Of a stretch of DNA of 64,000 bases, positions 21,790 to 33,105 are shown piece after piece. Within the stretch, counting starts at the first letter, position 1; each line of letters opens with the position of its first letter. Both the position numbers and the translations under genes were made by a program. The notes beneath the pieces were generated by a model. It was given only the letters and a program-made list of their open reading frames with translations. It searched no databases and was not told the origin of the DNA. The stretch is from Pomphorhynchus laevis (taxonomy: Eukaryota; Acanthocephala; Palaeacanthocephala; Echinorhynchida; Pomphorhynchidae): the NCBI GenBank assembly GCA_012934845.2, contig WNNJ02000831.1, positions 62,001 through 126,000 of the forward strand, in the 5' to 3' direction.

Positions 21790-24490
21790 TAATTAATCCC
21801 TTTTCAATAATATCGATCCTGTATCTTGTATCCGTTTAAACAAATCCAGTAAATCCGAACATCTCAGTCCTCCACTCCTAAAAATCGTTTTCCGACATAG
21901 TTCACAAGCCTCCTTGGTATTCTCCCAACGTTTTAAACTTCTTACAACTTCATCTACTTGTCGTATCTTACCTGACCGATTCCCCTCTGATATTGCCCAG
22001 CTTAATTAAGTTCACATTGAGAAACATCGATGTAAAACAAACGGCGAATCATCCCTATCAATCCGTCAAATCAACGGAAATTTTCACGATGTACGCACGA
22101 GGCCAAAAATCCGATGGCGTCCCGTCTCCCCCAGTCTTCTTTGCAAGTCGATCCCGCTCTTGAACATACTTTTCGTCATAGTATTTTCAACACCCGATCA
22201 ATTTTTCATAAAGCTGATCTGCACCTTGATATCTTCGATCAATTATCTATCGATATTCTCTGCATTACCGAATCCTGGCACTCTGACGATTTTGCTATTC
22301 GTCTTCTATGTCTCTCTGGTTGTACTCGAGTTGAATCAGCTTGTCCAATTGTATATTCCACATCTACTGATTCTAACCATGGCGATATTGTTGCCATTGC
22401 TCGTCACATAACGTCTCTTCGTAAAATTAATGCTAACATCCGTTCCACTTCGTTCGAATTGCTCATATGCAGATCATCAACTAATTTCCCATTCAAACTT
22501 GTGATTGTATACCGTCCAGGCTCAACTACACCTAAACGTATGTTCTTTTGCGAGCTCGCAGATATTCTTTATCAGTGTTCATTGTCTTATACTCCTTCTT
22601 TTGATTTCGGTGACTTTAACATTTGTCTTAATCGCCCTGATGCTTCTGACTTATTCATTCTAACTAATCGCATTTTCTGATAAATCTTAAACTCGATTAT
22701 TTCACAATCATTTACCACTTGTAACATAAATCCTGATGAATTTTCTTCTTATCTATAATCCAGGCTATCTAATTTACTTTCCCTTCTACTCATATGCCCC
22801 TTGTATCCTCTATTCTCTTTAAATACTTCACCCAGAGCCATTCCACCTTATTCTCGTTTCGTCTGATGAAGTTTCTTCGATTATTTGGTCATTATCTAAT
22901 AGAACCTCTACTTCTGGCCCAATTCTCACTCACTAGCTTAAAAATATCTGCTCCTAAATCTCACCCTTCCTAACCACATTGTTCAACTTGTCTATCCGCA
23001 GTCGCACATTTCCTTCCAACTGGAAATGCGCCCTTCACTAAAGGCGCATATAACGTTCGCCCTCTTTTTAAAAAGCAATCTCTCGACCCTTCACTACCAT
23101 CTTCGTGCCATCCTATCTCAATTCTCCCAATCCTCTCTAAACTCCTTAAGCGTCTTGTTATCAAGCAAGTTAATGCATATCTATTTTCCTACAACTTGTT
23201 CCCTCCCTTCCAAGCTGCTTTTTGCTCTAATCACTCTACTGAAATTTCCTGTCTTAAAGTTTATAACGACTTACTTATCTCGCTCGATCCAAAATTATGT
23301 AGTGTCATAGTTTCTCTTGATCTACCATCTGCTTTCGACATCGTCAATCACTCGATTCTTCTCCGTCGTCTTCGTCATGATTATGGCTTATCTTTACCCA
23401 GTATAGCTTAGTTTACGTCATATATATCAAACCGTTATTTTCGCGTTTATTCTAACTCTTCTCTTTCCCATCCTTCTTCAATCCCGTCCGGTGTTCAACA
23501 AGGCGCCGAATTAATTCATTTGCTTTACTCTCTTTTTCTCGGTGATTTGTCTTCGATTTCTTATACATTTAACTGCCATGTTATGCAGTATGATGATGAC
23601 ATTCTCATCTATGCTCATGCATCTGTTTATCGTATTCATGATCGTAGTGCTTCCGCTTCCGACTGTCTTGCCTCAATTTTCAATCATCTTCCTTCTCTTC
23701 GTCTTACTCTAAATCCGAATAAATCCAAAATAATGTGAATCCTTCCTCGACGCCTCGGCTTAGAACCTCCCTCCGTAGCATTAAATTCTACAATTCTTCA
23801 TATCGTTGACCATCTCGTTTTTCTAGGCTTCCATTTCGACAACCGACTTTCACTTAAACCTTTTGTTAGAGAAAAAGTACGCTCATCTATCTTGATTCTC
23901 CGCAACCTCTGTCAAATTCGTAGATTGATCGATTTCCCTTCATGTAAGCCGCTCATATCTTCTCTCATTTTCTAAAGGCTTGATTACAGTCTGAGTCTAT
24001 TTTCCAAATACCTAAATCCACTCTTCTTCCACTACAACGCATCGTAAACGCAGCCATCCGAATTCTTATTCGTCTTAGTCGTTTTGTTAATACATCCCAC
24101 CATCTTGCTTCTCTCGATTTGCTTACTATTTATTGTCGTGTTTAAATTCGCCTTCCGCCTTGTAACTTTTCATACCCCTTCATTTATCAACCTTCCCTTT
24201 CTAGACAATTATCGTCCTGTTTAATGTTCTTTGCGTTTCCGTAATTCCCTTATTTTACATGTCCCAAACTACTCTACCTATTTTAGCTTCCGCTCCTTCA
24301 TTGTGGCTGCTCATCTCTTATGGAATCATCTGCCTATTCATATACGCCAATCAACCTCAATGCCATGCTTCAAACGTCAAATCCGATCACATTTAAACGA
24401 TTTAACTAATTTATCTCTATGACTTTTGCTGTGTGTTTGGTTAGTTAATGGACTTGTAAGCGTGCAGCTGACACGCATTTGCCACTTTAA
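21790..24490 (+). mobile_element. LINE-A copy 2, divergent
   Basis: It starts inside ORF1, homologous to the stretch at 37730 of the 37-kb copy, so it is 5' truncated. The endonuclease (22114-22680) is open for 188 residues with FNTRSIFHKADL, ITESWHSDD, IVYRPGSTTP and FGDFNICLNRP. The RT continues with SAFDIVNHSILLRRL near 23330, a PSGVQQG block near 23495, MQYDDDILIYAHA near 23585 (Asp-Asp kept) and SFRSFIVAAHLLWNHLP near 24290. It ends in the hairpin at 24460-24476. Many frameshifts, stops and small gaps are present. It shares little nucleotide identity with the 37-kb copy and is an older subfamily. Confidence 0.88.
24460..24476 (+). other. LINE-A 3' hairpin, copy 2
   Basis: Stem GCGTG/CACGC with an unpaired C and A inside it and loop AGCTG, then ATTTGCCAC. 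The outer GTGG is ATGG here, which weakens the outer pair. Confidence 0.55.
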
Positions 24491-26574
24491 ATATATTATT
24501 ATTAACTTTTGACGGAGAAGCCTTCTGTGAGCAAGCATATAATAGTCCACAAAAGAAGCAAGTAGCTATCCTTTAATTTCATTTCTAGCAGTAACCTACA
24601 CTCATTCTTCAAAGAGTCATAATTAATTAGATATTTTCTGATAACTATGCCTATTGAGGGGTTTGCCGCTTCAGAACGGATAACTTTAACGGGTATATTG
24701 TCGATCACATGAAACAGGCTTATTGCGATGTAATCCACATGCTGACGAAAGATCAAGATGCACATTATGTATCCTTACATTTGCAAAGATAATTCCTTCC
24801 AACTACTAACATTTGGGGCTTCATACGACCGACCCTGCTGGATTGTGCAGATTCATATTTAGCGAAAAGAAATATTCGATGATTTTAGATAGTTTATTTG
24901 ATTGTGGGTTGGAGAATCGAGCATTAAAGTCTCCATCGACTAGAACAAAAATTTATATTTATAATATAATTTTTATTTTATGATATAATTTTTATGATAT
25001 ATTATATTGAAAACGTTAACCATTAAGAAAAATAAAGGTTTATTGTTCTTTCAAGAATAATGCAAAAAAAGAAATAAAGTGATTTAGGATATCATCCTAC
25101 AATGACCGAAGATAACATCCTAAGATAACATCATAAGATAATAACATAAGATAACATTCTACAATGACCGAAGCTCCATATGTAGCAACCGATATATTAT
25201 TCAATGGAATACAATTTTCTTTTAAAAATGGTTCAACTTATTAAATGTGGATTCTTCTTTTAGAAAATTCCCAACTTTATTTTTTTTGTAAATTAAAATT
25301 CTATAAAATCAGTTTTGTGTTTTAACAATGTTGACTCGTCAACGTTTCAACTAGAAATGCAGGTGTCAAAAATAAAGTCAGACAGAAAATTTGCTAGCAA
25401 AAACTTAATACATTATTCTCATTAAAATCAATTTATTTTATATTGATGTATGCAGTATTAGTTTCAATTATAAGCATGCATTTTACCTTTATGAATTATT
25501 AATTAATATAAACATGCTTTTTATTTAAATCTTAATACAAAAAGCCGTTATATTGCCTAAGATAATGATCTCATGGTTCAGTTATTCTATTTATCATAAT
25601 TTCACTCTTTAGTAAAGCATTTTATTTTATATTTTAACATTATGTTTCATATTATAATCCGTTAGATTTTTTATAAAAAAACATCAGTCTTAATAAAAAT
25701 ATTAAGATTAATATTATTAAAAAGACGAAATGTCTGTAATACATCCATATGGGGACATAAGCCTATGCTACTATTTTTCATTATCATTTTTATTTTTAAC
25801 ACTTTTAGAGGACAGATTTTTTATTATTTAGAAGAGGAGGAGTAAAAAATATGCAAAAAATATGGACATGATAAAGTTACAAATTATTTAAAACTCAGTT
25901 GTAGACCTTAAAACAGTATTAACACAAACGAACATGGGCTTTCGGCTGGGTTAACCTCAAACAGATATACCTCAAACGGTATCGTCTAGAAGAAGAGGGG
26001 TAAAAAATATACATAAAATCGAAAACGTTTGGAGCCGCTGCTTTAGAGTGTTAAAGACATAATCGAAGTGTATTTGATGTAGCTAAAGAGACGACAACTG
26101 ATAATACAACCGTTTATCCTAAATATCGATTTTCTTCATTCCAATACAAAATATTTGATACAAATCTACAAAACACCTAGATCACACAGTAGCTAGATGA
26201 TACTAATTACCTGCACATCTCTCTTGGTTATTGTATAATATTAAAGAGTTGATAAGTAGTTCCACGACGGAATCCGATTTGGCTTTTAATGCATTATCCC
26301 TTTATTACTTTTGTATCCTTATTTACAGCATAAAAGTAACACCGAAATATTTGGACCGCTCTTTGATTAAAATTCTTAATCGTCTCCGAAAGGCCCATTT
26401 GCATCATTCTAACACAGTGCATGTTCAACAAATCAAGCAATTCATAAAATGTCATTTTAATATTTAAAAGCAATGTTGCATAGCCTTATTCTAATAAAGG
26501 ATAACGGCGCATCGGTAAATTAGCGATATATCTTAATAATTATAATATTGTAAAAAATCATGGATAATTTAAAG
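24491..26574. other. AT-rich 3' flank of DDB1
   Basis: About 2 kb without a supported gene. It holds short imperfect repeats of GATAACATCCTA words (25080-25150). Two related segments near 25825 and 25995 share AGAAGAGG and AGTAAAAAATAT-like words. An ORF at 26231-26467 (+, 78 residues) has no recognisable domain. Confidence 0.45.
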
Positions 26575-26580
26575 TTTATT
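26575..26580 (-). terminator. Possible DDB1 polyadenylation signal
   Basis: AATAAA on the minus strand, about 127 bases past the DDB1 stop codon. Spacing is plausible, but AT-richness makes chance occurrence likely. Confidence 0.35.
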
Positions 26581-26706
26581 TAAAATCAAGGAAATAATTA
26601 CAACAGCCAAATCACATTTTTCAACACTAAATGTGGTTTTAATTATTAAAAAAATCGCAAACGAAACTACTATAGTGTTCAATACTTTATATAATACACC
26701 TTCGAA

Positions 26707-29700
26707 TTAATGCTCCTTTGATAGATCGTCGAGAAGGCCAAGCAGAGGCTCCAGTTGGCTTTCGACACACAATGTAGTGTTCTCGATACGCATACCTTTC
26801 AGTACATCTAAAATACGATCAGAAGGCAAACCAACAAGAGATTCAATGAGACTCCCGTCAATAAATCCACTACTTGCTTCTATTCTCATTTCACTTTCAA
26901 ATGCTCTCCAGTCGCCGTGACTTATTCGCCCAATGGATTTGACATACATCTGCAATCGTTTCTGTATTTCCCAAAGAAATATATACAACTGTTGACTAAT
27001 AGGAATCAGCTGTCCAATCCAACCACTAGTACTACCTAACAAATGATGACTCTTTAAATGGGATCGCAGGTCAACGGTTCTCTTAGCATCAAGTAGGCTA
27101 TGACTAAAAAGCTTATTCGAATTTCTGATAGTATCGTTAGATAATGTTCTGTCTGAATCTTTTTGTACATCACCAACTAGTCTACCAGTGCATATAACAT
27201 TTATTAAATGTCCCAAGTAAATCAGGCTTACCTCTCTAATTGACTTTGGCAAATCTGATGATTGTGATGGAGCATTTAATGTATCAGGAAATAAAGGATC
27301 TTCATTAGCTGGCGATCCAAAACTGCACATAAAAAGATTGCTAAAATTTTCGGTTGCCGCAAATATATTAGGTTCAAGTACTTCAATGGATGTTATCCAG
27401 TTTGGGTTATGATCTCTAGCTAAACTTCTTAGTTTAAAAGATTTGTGTCGTTCAATTTCATTTGCGTGCTTATCATCGTTATCACTTGAATCTTTTCGAT
27501 CTTGTTGATCGAGATCGCTATCTAAACAGCCTGGCGGCATTCGACTACGCCTAATTTCAAACAATTCAACACTGCGTAACAGATCTCCCACTAGACAACG
27601 ATTGTATTTGCATTTAACATACAATGCTAAGCTATTTGTGGAGTGACAGTCGTGTAACATAAGTGCTGGATTAGGAGACCTTTCGCTATTGGATATGCTC
27701 TCTCTAACAAATCCATACAGCTTAACGCGGCAGTTTACCGTAACGACAAGAAGACCATTAAGCGGACTCATTGAATAAACTGCTCCGTCAACTTTTGTCT
27801 CAGAAACAAGGGTTAAACAATGTCTACTAGGTGTGTTGCATCTGTTTACTTCAAAAACCAGTATTCGACCTGACTTTGGCTCGACATCCCCATCGAAAAC
27901 AAATCCAGTGCCCACAATAATATAATCGTCTTGATTCGTTGCTGCAATAAAATCAGACTGATGTTTTGATTTAAAATTACAGGTAGTTATGGAACATCCG
28001 TGTTCGTATGGCTTTAAAAAATAAGAGCATTTTAAACGTAAATTCAGTCGATCAATAAGAATAATCGCATGCTCTTCGCGTTCTAACCATTTTTCCAGTA
28101 CAGATGGATCGATACCAGCGAATGACGTGTGAGTGGATTCATCTCTTTGGCTACTATCTTCAGGCAACTCCTCAGAAGGGGTATTATCCTTAGGATTACC
28201 AAAATCTGACATACTTGCATCATCTGGTTGATCAAAATCAGTGACATCGTCCTTGGATTTACGCTTAGCTGCTGGTCTGGTAATAAAGAATTGACGCTCG
28301 ATCAGATCAGATGCAAATGGCCTTCCATTATTATCGGCAGACAGTGATGGAGTACTCTGGCTGAAAAGTGGAGCACGATAACTAGCACATTGAGTAAGTT
28401 CAGATTTAATTGCAGTCTGACTTAATTTAGGACTTGGTAGGTTATGATACACGAGAACAACGATATTATCGCTATGTGTATGATAGGTAATTCTGTGCGC
28501 GGTTTCTTTCAGCTTAAGAGTCTTTATGTAACGGTTGTTTAAACTATCGATGCTACATATAGATAATTCCATTTGGCATATAGCATTTGTCGAAGAATCG
28601 TCGATAGAATGATATGGCTTTCCGTGATTAATTGATTTTCGTGTCATTAATATTAAATCTTGGTTGGCTTGAGGCCATATATGCATATGCATAATGTCCT
28701 TAGAGTTCACATTTATTAGTCTAATTTTACCTGGCTTCGACATATAGATCATTATCGGAAATTTACAACCGATAAACAATGCTTCTGTGATTGGTGCAGA
28801 ACCCATCCAAAAGGCTAGGTTTGTAATTTGTACTGGTTGAATAAATAAAGGTTCACAGGGCAGTTTAATCCTTTTCCAATGCTTTTCAGCTGTTGCTAAA
28901 AGTGAATTTACTCTAATAAAAGATAAATTACCTCCTGTATCACCGACAACAAGATGTAAATAATTGTTTAATTCGACAATGGAAATGCAACGAGGAATGA
29001 ACAAATCGATACAAGCAGAATCCACAACCATTATGGTACTCAGATCAATAACTCTAAGCAAATGTATAGAGGCTTTCATCCAAAGACCACATGCAATCAA
29101 TTCATTGTCGACTTTGTCTAATGCAAGACAAGACAAAAAGTCATTTTGAAATGATCGTTCACAAACGGTGATCATTGTTAAAGATTGCTGATTTGAACTT
29201 TCATCAAATATTTGAATTCGCACAAGACAATTGCTTCCAACAGTAGCGATAATTGTACGGGTATTTAGGCATGCGACAGAATTGGAAATTGTACGGCATA
29301 CGCTAGGAAACCATACACTGACGGCTTTAATAAGATTTTTTCGTCTGGTAAAAAGACGAATCTGCTTTGTTGAAATTTGGCAAAGCATCGTATTAGATTG
29401 TTCGACAAGCAGAGTACGGTTATCAAAGTCTAAATCATAACTGGATTTACAATCGTCCAGTAATCTACAGCGTATTGAATTCTGTTGATCAGATTTGGTA
29501 AGTATTGATGAATTTACGTTGTGAATACACATTAGTCGTGATAAATTAGGGTAGGATAGAAGCACGTGATCAGGTAGAAATAGGTGTAAACTAAATGCCG
29601 CTTGTAACTGTGGACATTTACAGCAGATTTTCTCGGTTAAGCCAAGACCATTCCTAATAAACCGTAAGCTTCCTTGTCTACCAATATTACTACACGTTAC

Positions 29701-32700
29701 TAATGTTTCATGGTGTAAGCTGGTGTTATCAATGTCCAACGCAGTCGAGTCATTATTTTCTGGGGAACAATAATCATGTATAAAATCTTTTAACATTTTA
29801 TGGATCAATAAATCTTTGTTATTACTCTCATCGATAAGACGAGCAACCAATTGTCTAACGTGTTGCTGTCGATGCAATTCTGGTTCGTAAATTCGAGGGT
29901 TTAATCTTGTAGGAATAAATCGCATGTCCATTATGGGTGCAAGGCTGTAAAACGATTTTATCACATGGGCTGTCCGAAATGGGCATCGGTTAGTAGATCC
30001 CGATCGATATCGAGACGAATGCTCTAGTCTGATTAGTTGATGATCACCATGTCTTGATCCAAGAAAAAAATGATTAAATGGTAAGGGAACTATCACAGAA
30101 GCATTGGTTACAGAGCCTATGCATTCAACATTTAAAGAGAACATGTTTTTCAGATCACCATCGAAATTATTCGCTTTGATCTGTTTCGACCGGTTATTTT
30201 CTGGTAGCAGTGTAATTCGGATTAATAGCAGATATCCAGTTTGTTCGCAAATAAGAAATCTTAAATCATTCTCGTCAGATTCAACAGCAGACCAACATCG
30301 GGCATATCTGAAGTTCGGAAGGTTGTAATCTTTCCGAAGATAATCTGACTCCGAAAATTGTTGATAATTTGTGTCTTCAGCCACTGCGATATTTTCATTT
30401 GATATTGTGGATATCTTCGGATAAAATGTTACAGTTTCATGACCAAGGAACAATGACCCACCAAACACAGTTGGAATAACAAGATTAGTTGAGTCGTCGT
30501 GAACTATCATGCTGTGAAGATTCATTTCACATGCTAGATTCGAGATTCTAGGGATTTTCCCCCTTCGACTGTTATCACCAGATTCACCTTGGTTGTTTTT
30601 CAATTGGTTATGAATGTGCCCACTTAGTCGAAGATATTTTTCACGCAGACTTAATTCGTAAACGCATACTTTAGACAATTTGTTAATATTTCTAAAAATT
30701 ACACACAGAGTTCGTTTTTTATTAACCGACCTAGACGATGAGTGGCTGTTTGTGTTAATAAATTGCATATTCACAAGAGTGGATGAATCGATCCGTGCAT
30801 TAAAATGCTCGATATTGCCTTCACTATTATTTAAAGTTGCTTTTACTGCAATGAATTTCATGGTACCAACAATCAGACTAAGAGCGATTACAGCGTGATC
30901 ATGGCTAATAGCACATATGATACCATTTTCGGTCGGACGACCTGATCGATCCTTTATTCTACCTGATGCTCTTGTACGCAAATGCTGGTACCCATTACAA
31001 CCTTCAAACGGTTCGGCGCACGAAAAAGCAGTATCTCGAGTAAGTACTCTAATTGCATCCAGTTTCCTGTGCATCTTGCTTCTGACGTTGGTATAATTGT
31101 CGTGTTGATGTTCTGCGTTAATTTTAGATGATCCTCTGTCAAGCGATCTAATTCTTTGCAATTTCTGTAATCTATCTGCTAAATCATTTGATGACGCATG
31201 TAGTGGAAAGTAGGAGCTTCGTTGGCTGACCAAACTTTTATCGTCTGTTTGATCGTCAAATTCTAACAAAGCATCATCTAACTTAAACCGAGATTCTACA
31301 AGTCTTCGTAATGATAGTGTTAAAGCCATACCGACGTAAGCATGATATCCATCTTTCGGCAAAATGTTTGAAATTAAATTCAATGAACCGGGTCCATTAT
31401 CGACGTTAAAGCGAAAGTTGAATGGTAATTTGGCACAATTTAAGTAATTACATGGATTTCCATCGCTAACATCACTCATCGAAATACCATTAGCAATCGC
31501 TTGTTGCTGCCGTAACATTACATCGGGTTCATTTAGATTACAAGGCTCCGTCATTTCACTATCACTTGTTTCTGCTTCAATAATAAGAGAAGAGACTAAT
31601 TTATCACAGAAAATAGGAGGGATTGAGCTGTGTCCCGAATTTAGCTTATGGTTATTAAATACGAAAGTCGACAAGCTACAACTACTAAACGCATTAACAG
31701 ATTCGATTATGATATTATTAGTGTGTTGTGATAAGTGTTCATTGCTGTTAATAGCAGCGGATGACATGACAGGAATTGTTGTCTTATAGTTACTTCGTCT
31801 ATAACTGATTTGTGCATGAAGAAGCTGTCTTTGAAAATCAATACGTTCGTCAATAGAATTAACAATATCTGAACACTGATGTTCACTGCTTGTACTGATC
31901 AGTGAATGATAATTGATTTGCTGGAATCTGGCAATCTGATTATCGATATAGTCTACTAATTTCTCGTCAGACATTGCGTCCAAACCCTCGAGTATTGCTT
32001 GTTGACCTTGATCATTACCTTGTCTGACAGTCGTCGACGGCGACACTTCATTGTAATCCATATCTACGTCAGTAGTTGACAAAGGCTGTTTACTATTATA
32101 TTTATCTAGTTGTAATCTAAGTGATGGCCTTAAAGTGCACAGTCGATTGACAAGGCCTTCCGATAAATTATTTTTAATCCACTCCACGGCTTTTGTTGTT
32201 ATCGAATCCATACTTGACGAAGTATTTGCAATAGTCGAAAAAGTGCTTACCAAAGATTTTGGTAGAAACTTTCTTGTGTTTAATTTGCTCCAAAATGGAC
32301 CTTGCAAATGCGAAAATTCACTCGAATGCGCATACTGGTTTTCTCGTTGTTTTACTGGGACCGATTGGTCATGAGATATTATCGTATCACTGCTGATACC
32401 TGGGCAAGATCTGTTTCTTCGACGACTGGAAAGCAACTTTAACGATTGATTTATTCTCGATACTCTACTAGCATCCATGTCACAGTGAACTGGATGATAA
32501 TCAAACTGATTTCTAAGTCGAAGGAATTCACTCGACTTTAGTTTTTGCTCTTGTGACTTTACAAAATAGTTATTGATCGTTTGTTGACTTGTAGAAGGTT
32601 TACAATAAAAGGTTTGCTGGTCAGATTGTAGTACAGAAGCAAGCAAAGCAGACATTTTATCAGTGGATACCTTAGTTAAAATCTGCTCATCTTCTGAGAA

Positions 32701-33105
32701 TAGCTGCTGGTTCCTTGTTGAAATTTTTCTAAAGCTTTCATCGTTCGCTGAATTATCACTGGCGAAAGCGGCAGCAGTGGAATCGTCAGATGATGGCTCA
32801 ATGAACGCCGCATGTTGCTTATTTGTTATAAAGAAAAGTAAATTTTTATTGGGTAATCTATGACCATTTGCCTTGATGAGTTTCAGCGATGCAATCTCTC
32901 CAAATATCTGAAAATCCTTTTCCAGTTGTAATCGGACTGATGGATGATGTGATCCATCGGTATTATCCACTCTCACTGAATAAAATTCAAGTAAACTGCC
33001 CTTAGCGACAATTAGATCTGGGTGCGTGTTGTGGAAAAATTGACCACACACCGCATCGGTAACGGCTGTAGGTTTATGTACACCAGCAATATAGTTTGTA
33101 GACAT
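26707..33105 (-). CDS. DDB1: DDB1 homologue with very large insertions
   Basis: One uninterrupted frame encodes about 2132 residues from the ATG at 33105, where MSTNYIAGVHKPTAV aligns with the human start. DDB1 is the adaptor of CUL4 ubiquitin ligases, built of three beta-propellers and a C-terminal helical domain. Family blocks in order (approximate residue): KNLLFFITNKQHAAFIE (to 90), GRIKDRSGRPTENGI (715), FGGSLFLGHETVTFY (878), GSRHGDHQLIRLE (1015), QGSLRFIRNGLGL (1148), ACGLWMKASIHLLRV (1338), VEPKSGRILVFEV (1735), KVDGAVYSMSPLNG (1771), LVGDLLRSVELFE (1841), ARDHNPNWITSIEVL (1898), GWIGQLIPI (2025) and FIDGSLIESL (2075). Human DDB1 is about 1140 long. The excess is a roughly 600-residue insertion in the first propeller (about 105-705), about 65 residues near 1070-1130, about 110 acidic/Ser-rich residues near 1555-1665 that include AAKRKSKDD, and smaller ones. 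There are no introns. The frame is intact over 6.4 kb, so it is almost certainly functional. Confidence 0.95.
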   Translation of the reverse strand: MSTNYIAGVHKPTAVTDAVCGQFFHNTHPDLIVAKGSLLEFYSVRVDNTDGSHHPSVRLQLEKDFQIFGEIASLKLIKANGHRLPNKNLLFFITNKQHAAFIEPSSDDSTAAAFASDNSANDESFRKISTRNQQLFSEDEQILTKVSTDKMSALLASVLQSDQQTFYCKPSTSQQTINNYFVKSQEQKLKSSEFLRLRNQFDYHPVHCDMDASRVSRINQSLKLLSSRRRNRSCPGISSDTIISHDQSVPVKQRENQYAHSSEFSHLQGPFWSKLNTRKFLPKSLVSTFSTIANTSSSMDSITTKAVEWIKNNLSEGLVNRLCTLRPSLRLQLDKYNSKQPLSTTDVDMDYNEVSPSTTVRQGNDQGQQAILEGLDAMSDEKLVDYIDNQIARFQQINYHSLISTSSEHQCSDIVNSIDERIDFQRQLLHAQISYRRSNYKTTIPVMSSAAINSNEHLSQHTNNIIIESVNAFSSCSLSTFVFNNHKLNSGHSSIPPIFCDKLVSSLIIEAETSDSEMTEPCNLNEPDVMLRQQQAIANGISMSDVSDGNPCNYLNCAKLPFNFRFNVDNGPGSLNLISNILPKDGYHAYVGMALTLSLRRLVESRFKLDDALLEFDDQTDDKSLVSQRSSYFPLHASSNDLADRLQKLQRIRSLDRGSSKINAEHQHDNYTNVRSKMHRKLDAIRVLTRDTAFSCAEPFEGCNGYQHLRTRASGRIKDRSGRPTENGIICAISHDHAVIALSLIVGTMKFIAVKATLNNSEGNIEHFNARIDSSTLVNMQFINTNSHSSSRSVNKKRTLCVIFRNINKLSKVCVYELSLREKYLRLSGHIHNQLKNNQGESGDNSRRGKIPRISNLACEMNLHSMIVHDDSTNLVIPTVFGGSLFLGHETVTFYPKISTISNENIAVAEDTNYQQFSESDYLRKDYNLPNFRYARCWSAVESDENDLRFLICEQTGYLLLIRITLLPENNRSKQIKANNFDGDLKNMFSLNVECIGSVTNASVIVPLPFNHFFLGSRHGDHQLIRLEHSSRYRSGSTNRCPFRTAHVIKSFYSLAPIMDMRFIPTRLNPRIYEPELHRQQHVRQLVARLIDESNNKDLLIHKMLKDFIHDYCSPENNDSTALDIDNTSLHHETLVTCSNIGRQGSLRFIRNGLGLTEKICCKCPQLQAAFSLHLFLPDHVLLSYPNLSRLMCIHNVNSSILTKSDQQNSIRCRLLDDCKSSYDLDFDNRTLLVEQSNTMLCQISTKQIRLFTRRKNLIKAVSVWFPSVCRTISNSVACLNTRTIIATVGSNCLVRIQIFDESSNQQSLTMITVCERSFQNDFLSCLALDKVDNELIACGLWMKASIHLLRVIDLSTIMVVDSACIDLFIPRCISIVELNNYLHLVVGDTGGNLSFIRVNSLLATAEKHWKRIKLPCEPLFIQPVQITNLAFWMGSAPITEALFIGCKFPIMIYMSKPGKIRLINVNSKDIMHMHIWPQANQDLILMTRKSINHGKPYHSIDDSSTNAICQMELSICSIDSLNNRYIKTLKLKETAHRITYHTHSDNIVVLVYHNLPSPKLSQTAIKSELTQCASYRAPLFSQSTPSLSADNNGRPFASDLIERQFFITRPAAKRKSKDDVTDFDQPDDASMSDFGNPKDNTPSEELPEDSSQRDESTHTSFAGIDPSVLEKWLEREEHAIILIDRLNLRLKCSYFLKPYEHGCSITTCNFKSKHQSDFIAATNQDDYIIVGTGFVFDGDVEPKSGRILVFEVNRCNTPSRHCLTLVSETKVDGAVYSMSPLNGLLVVTVNCRVKLYGFVRESISNSERSPNPALMLHDCHSTNSLALYVKCKYNRCLVGDLLRSVELFEIRRSRMPPGCLDSDLDQQDRKDSSDNDDKHANEIERHKSFKLRSLARDHNPNWITSIEVLEPNIFAATENFSNLFMCSFGSPANEDPLFPDTLNAPSQSSDLPKSIREVSLIYLGHLINVICTGRLVGDVQKDSDRTLSNDTIRNSNKLFSHSLLDAKRTVDLRSHLKSHHLLGSTSGWIGQLIPISQQLYIFLWEIQKRLQMYVKSIGRISHGDWRAFESEMRIEASSGFIDGSLIESLVGLPSDRILDVLKGMRIENTTLCVESQLEPLLGLLDDLSKEH

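Noticed and set aside
24502-24765. An 87-residue minus-strand ORF as a gene
   Set aside because: It is hydrophobic and AT-driven, with no recognisable motif, and is adjacent to a LINE-A tail.
31000-32790. An unspliced intron inside DDB1
   Set aside because: The segment is open for about 600 codons in AT-rich DNA where stops are frequent, and its composition is protein-like.
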